This document shows, one piece after another, positions 3,766-5,297 of a stretch of DNA of 5,297 nucleotides. A program made the translations under genes and the position numbers. A model generated the notes under the pieces. The model was not told the origin of the DNA. It saw only the letters and a list, made by a program, of their open reading frames with translations, and did not search any database. Numbering within the stretch: the first letter of the stretch is position 1; the number at the start of each line of letters is the position of its first letter. This DNA comes from Prevotella sp. (GTDB lineage: Bacteria > Bacteroidota > Bacteroidia > Bacteroidales > Bacteroidaceae): NCBI GenBank assembly GCA_021204605.1, contig JAJPZD010000238.1:1-5297 (forward strand), written 5' to 3'.

Positions 3766-5297
3766 ATGTACAATAATTTATCTCAGAATCCTAAAAGAAC
3801 AGTAGTTCTATATGCGCGTGTCTCTACAGAGCATGAAGCGCAGCTTTCGGCACTGGATAACCAAGTTGATTGGTACAAAGCAATTTTAACACAACATCCA
3901 GAGTGGACTTTAATTAGAGAATATGTAGATGAAGGGATTACTGGAACTGCTGCATATAAAAGACCACAATTCATGCAGATGTTACAAGATGCCGATACAG
4001 GCGAATTTGATTTGATTCTTACCAGAGAAGTATCAAGATTTGCCAGAAATACAGTTGATGCGCTGCAATACACACGCCAGTTAAAAGCTAAAGGCGTTGA
4101 AGTATTCTTTATCAATGATAATATCAGAACTTTTGATGGTGATGGTGAATTGAGACTTACTATCATGGCTACTCTTGCACAGGATGAAAGCAGAAAAACA
4201 TCTATCCGTGTAAAAAGCGGTCAACAAACTTCCATGGAAAAAGGTGTTTTATATGGGAATGGTAATATACTTGGATATGATAGAGTTGGTAAAGAATTAG
4301 TTATCAATCCAGAGCAAGCAAAAACTGTCCGTATGATTTATGACTGGTATCTTGATGGGTGGGGACTCAGAAAGATACAATATGAACTTGAAAAACAAGG
4401 CAGATTAACGGCTATGGGACAAAAACACTGGTATTGCACAGTAATTTCAAAAACATTGAGAAATCCTTTCTATTGTGGCACAATAGTATATCATAAGCAG
4501 TATACACCAGATTTTCTTGAACAGAAAAAAATTAATAATTTTGGTGATGTGGAGTACACGACAATTAAAGGCACTCATGAAACCATTGTCACAGAAGAGG
4601 AATTTGAACAGGTACAAGCCATTATGGAAAGCAGACGGCGTACAGTATCTAACAATGACCATGGCAAACGGCGTACACAAGGCGATAAACCTAAATTAGA
4701 TGTTTGGTGCAGATTGTTGAAATGTTCATGCGGTCATGACTTTAATCGCAAAGTATGGCATGATTACGGAACTTATAAACAGTATGGCTATCAATGTTAC
4801 AGTTCTATCAGAACAGGAACAGTCAAAACAAGACTCAATAAAGGACTTTCTATTGAAGGTATATGTGATTCTCCTATGATACCTGGATGGAAATTGCAGA
4901 TGATGGCACAACATATTTTCAGAAATTATTTATCAGATACCGAACAAGTTTTGGAAACTGCTAATTCCCTTTTAGAACAACATAGAAATGACAAAGAAAA
5001 CACTATAGATAATTCTGAAATCATCCAACAGAAAAAGGATGAACTTGACAAAATGGTAAAAAGGTTAGATAATCTTGTTGAGATGCGCGCTGATGGTGAA
5101 ATCACAAGAGATATCTTTCAGAAGAAAAAGCAGGATGTTGAGAACAGAATCAGTACATTACAATCTGAAATTGAAGCATTAACTCCTAGTGAAGAACTTG
5201 AAGAAGATACAGATTATGAAAATAAGATAACAGTATTAAGATATGCGCTTGAACGATATGTTGACTTTTCAAGTAATGAAGATATTCCAGATAGTGT
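3766..5297 (+). CDS. Large serine recombinase (integrase/excisionase), 3' end outside window
   Basis: The protein catalyses site-specific integration and excision of the element by a four-strand cut and rotation using a serine nucleophile. Of the gene, 510 codons are visible and open to the right edge; family members run to about 450-600 residues, so little is missing. The resolvase-type catalytic domain (about 12-155) has YARVST with the nucleophile Ser20 and Arg18, then GITGT (57-61) and SRFAR (90-94) with the two conserved arginines. The recombinase domain (about 165-290) begins near LGYDRVGK and includes INPEQAKTVR (180-189) and LRNPFYCG (231-238). A zinc ribbon is formed by Cys320, Cys322, Cys344 and Cys367. 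A Lys/Glu-rich coiled coil spans about 395-475, interrupted by MRADGEITRD. GGAGG (3755-3759) lies six bases before the ATG. All catalytic landmarks are intact, so it is probably active. The gene commonly lies next to the attachment site, which may therefore be just beyond the right edge. Confidence 0.97.
   Translation, partial: MYNNLSQNPKRTVVLYARVSTEHEAQLSALDNQVDWYKAILTQHPEWTLIREYVDEGITGTAAYKRPQFMQMLQDADTGEFDLILTREVSRFARNTVDALQYTRQLKAKGVEVFFINDNIRTFDGDGELRLTIMATLAQDESRKTSIRVKSGQQTSMEKGVLYGNGNILGYDRVGKELVINPEQAKTVRMIYDWYLDGWGLRKIQYELEKQGRLTAMGQKHWYCTVISKTLRNPFYCGTIVYHKQYTPDFLEQKKINNFGDVEYTTIKGTHETIVTEEEFEQVQAIMESRRRTVSNNDHGKRRTQGDKPKLDVWCRLLKCSCGHDFNRKVWHDYGTYKQYGYQCYSSIRTGTVKTRLNKGLSIEGICDSPMIPGWKLQMMAQHIFRNYLSDTEQVLETANSLLEQHRNDKENTIDNSEIIQQKKDELDKMVKRLDNLVEMRADGEITRDIFQKKKQDVENRISTLQSEIEALTPSEELEEDTDYENKITVLRYALERYVDFSSNEDIPDS

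Noticed and set aside
3783..4166. A 127-codon minus-strand frame
   Set aside because: It lies wholly within the catalytic domain of the serine recombinase and is its antisense shadow; no ribosome site or family resemblance.
1..5297. CRISPR arrays, tRNA or rRNA genes, insertion sequence ends
   Set aside because: I saw no regularly spaced repeats, no tRNA-like cloverleaf or T-loop signature, and no transposase or paired terminal repeats.

Overview
The window looks like part of a prophage or phage-derived integrative element from a low-GC Gram-positive bacterium, most likely a gut-type clostridium (Lachnospiraceae-like). This is inferred from AT-rich DNA, GGAGG-type ribosome binding sites ahead of most genes, the scaffold/capsid gene pair and a clostridial-style large serine recombinase. 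No gene matches a single named phage that I can recall. All genes that I support are on the + strand.

Region by region. Positions 1-213 hold no convincing gene but several inverted repeats, and serve as the leader of a two-gene head module: a phage scaffolding protein (214-744, DUF4355-like) and the major capsid protein (842-1675), separated by a 97-base spacer with two small hairpins. The module is closed by a long imperfect hairpin with a T-run (1694-1755) and a second, compact intrinsic terminator (1814-1840). Next come an Xre-type helix-turn-helix protein (1885-2286), an unrecognised 271-residue protein with DHH-phosphoesterase-like motifs (2334-3149) and a small single-pass membrane protein (3237-3452). 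A strong terminator (3506-3537) ends this block. The last block is a 60-residue SHOCT-like protein (3563-3745) set 20 bases before a large serine recombinase (3766 to past the right edge; 510 residues visible).

How the genes fit together. The scaffold and capsid would co-assemble into a procapsid. The recombinase would integrate and excise the element, and the adjacent small protein may be co-expressed with it. The three middle genes look like accessory cargo or control genes. The unusual point is the gene order: a capsid gene is normally followed by head-tail connector and tail genes, but here transcription is terminated right after capsid and the next genes are regulatory, accessory and integration genes. 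Possible explanations are a capsid-encoding satellite-like element, a mobile element inserted into a prophage, or a decayed or rearranged prophage; the window alone does not decide between them. Hand counts on single 60-base lines suggest lower GC in the 2334-3149 gene (14/60 at 2401-2460) than in capsid (26/60 at 901-960) or recombinase (27/60 at 4021-4080), consistent with a mosaic origin.
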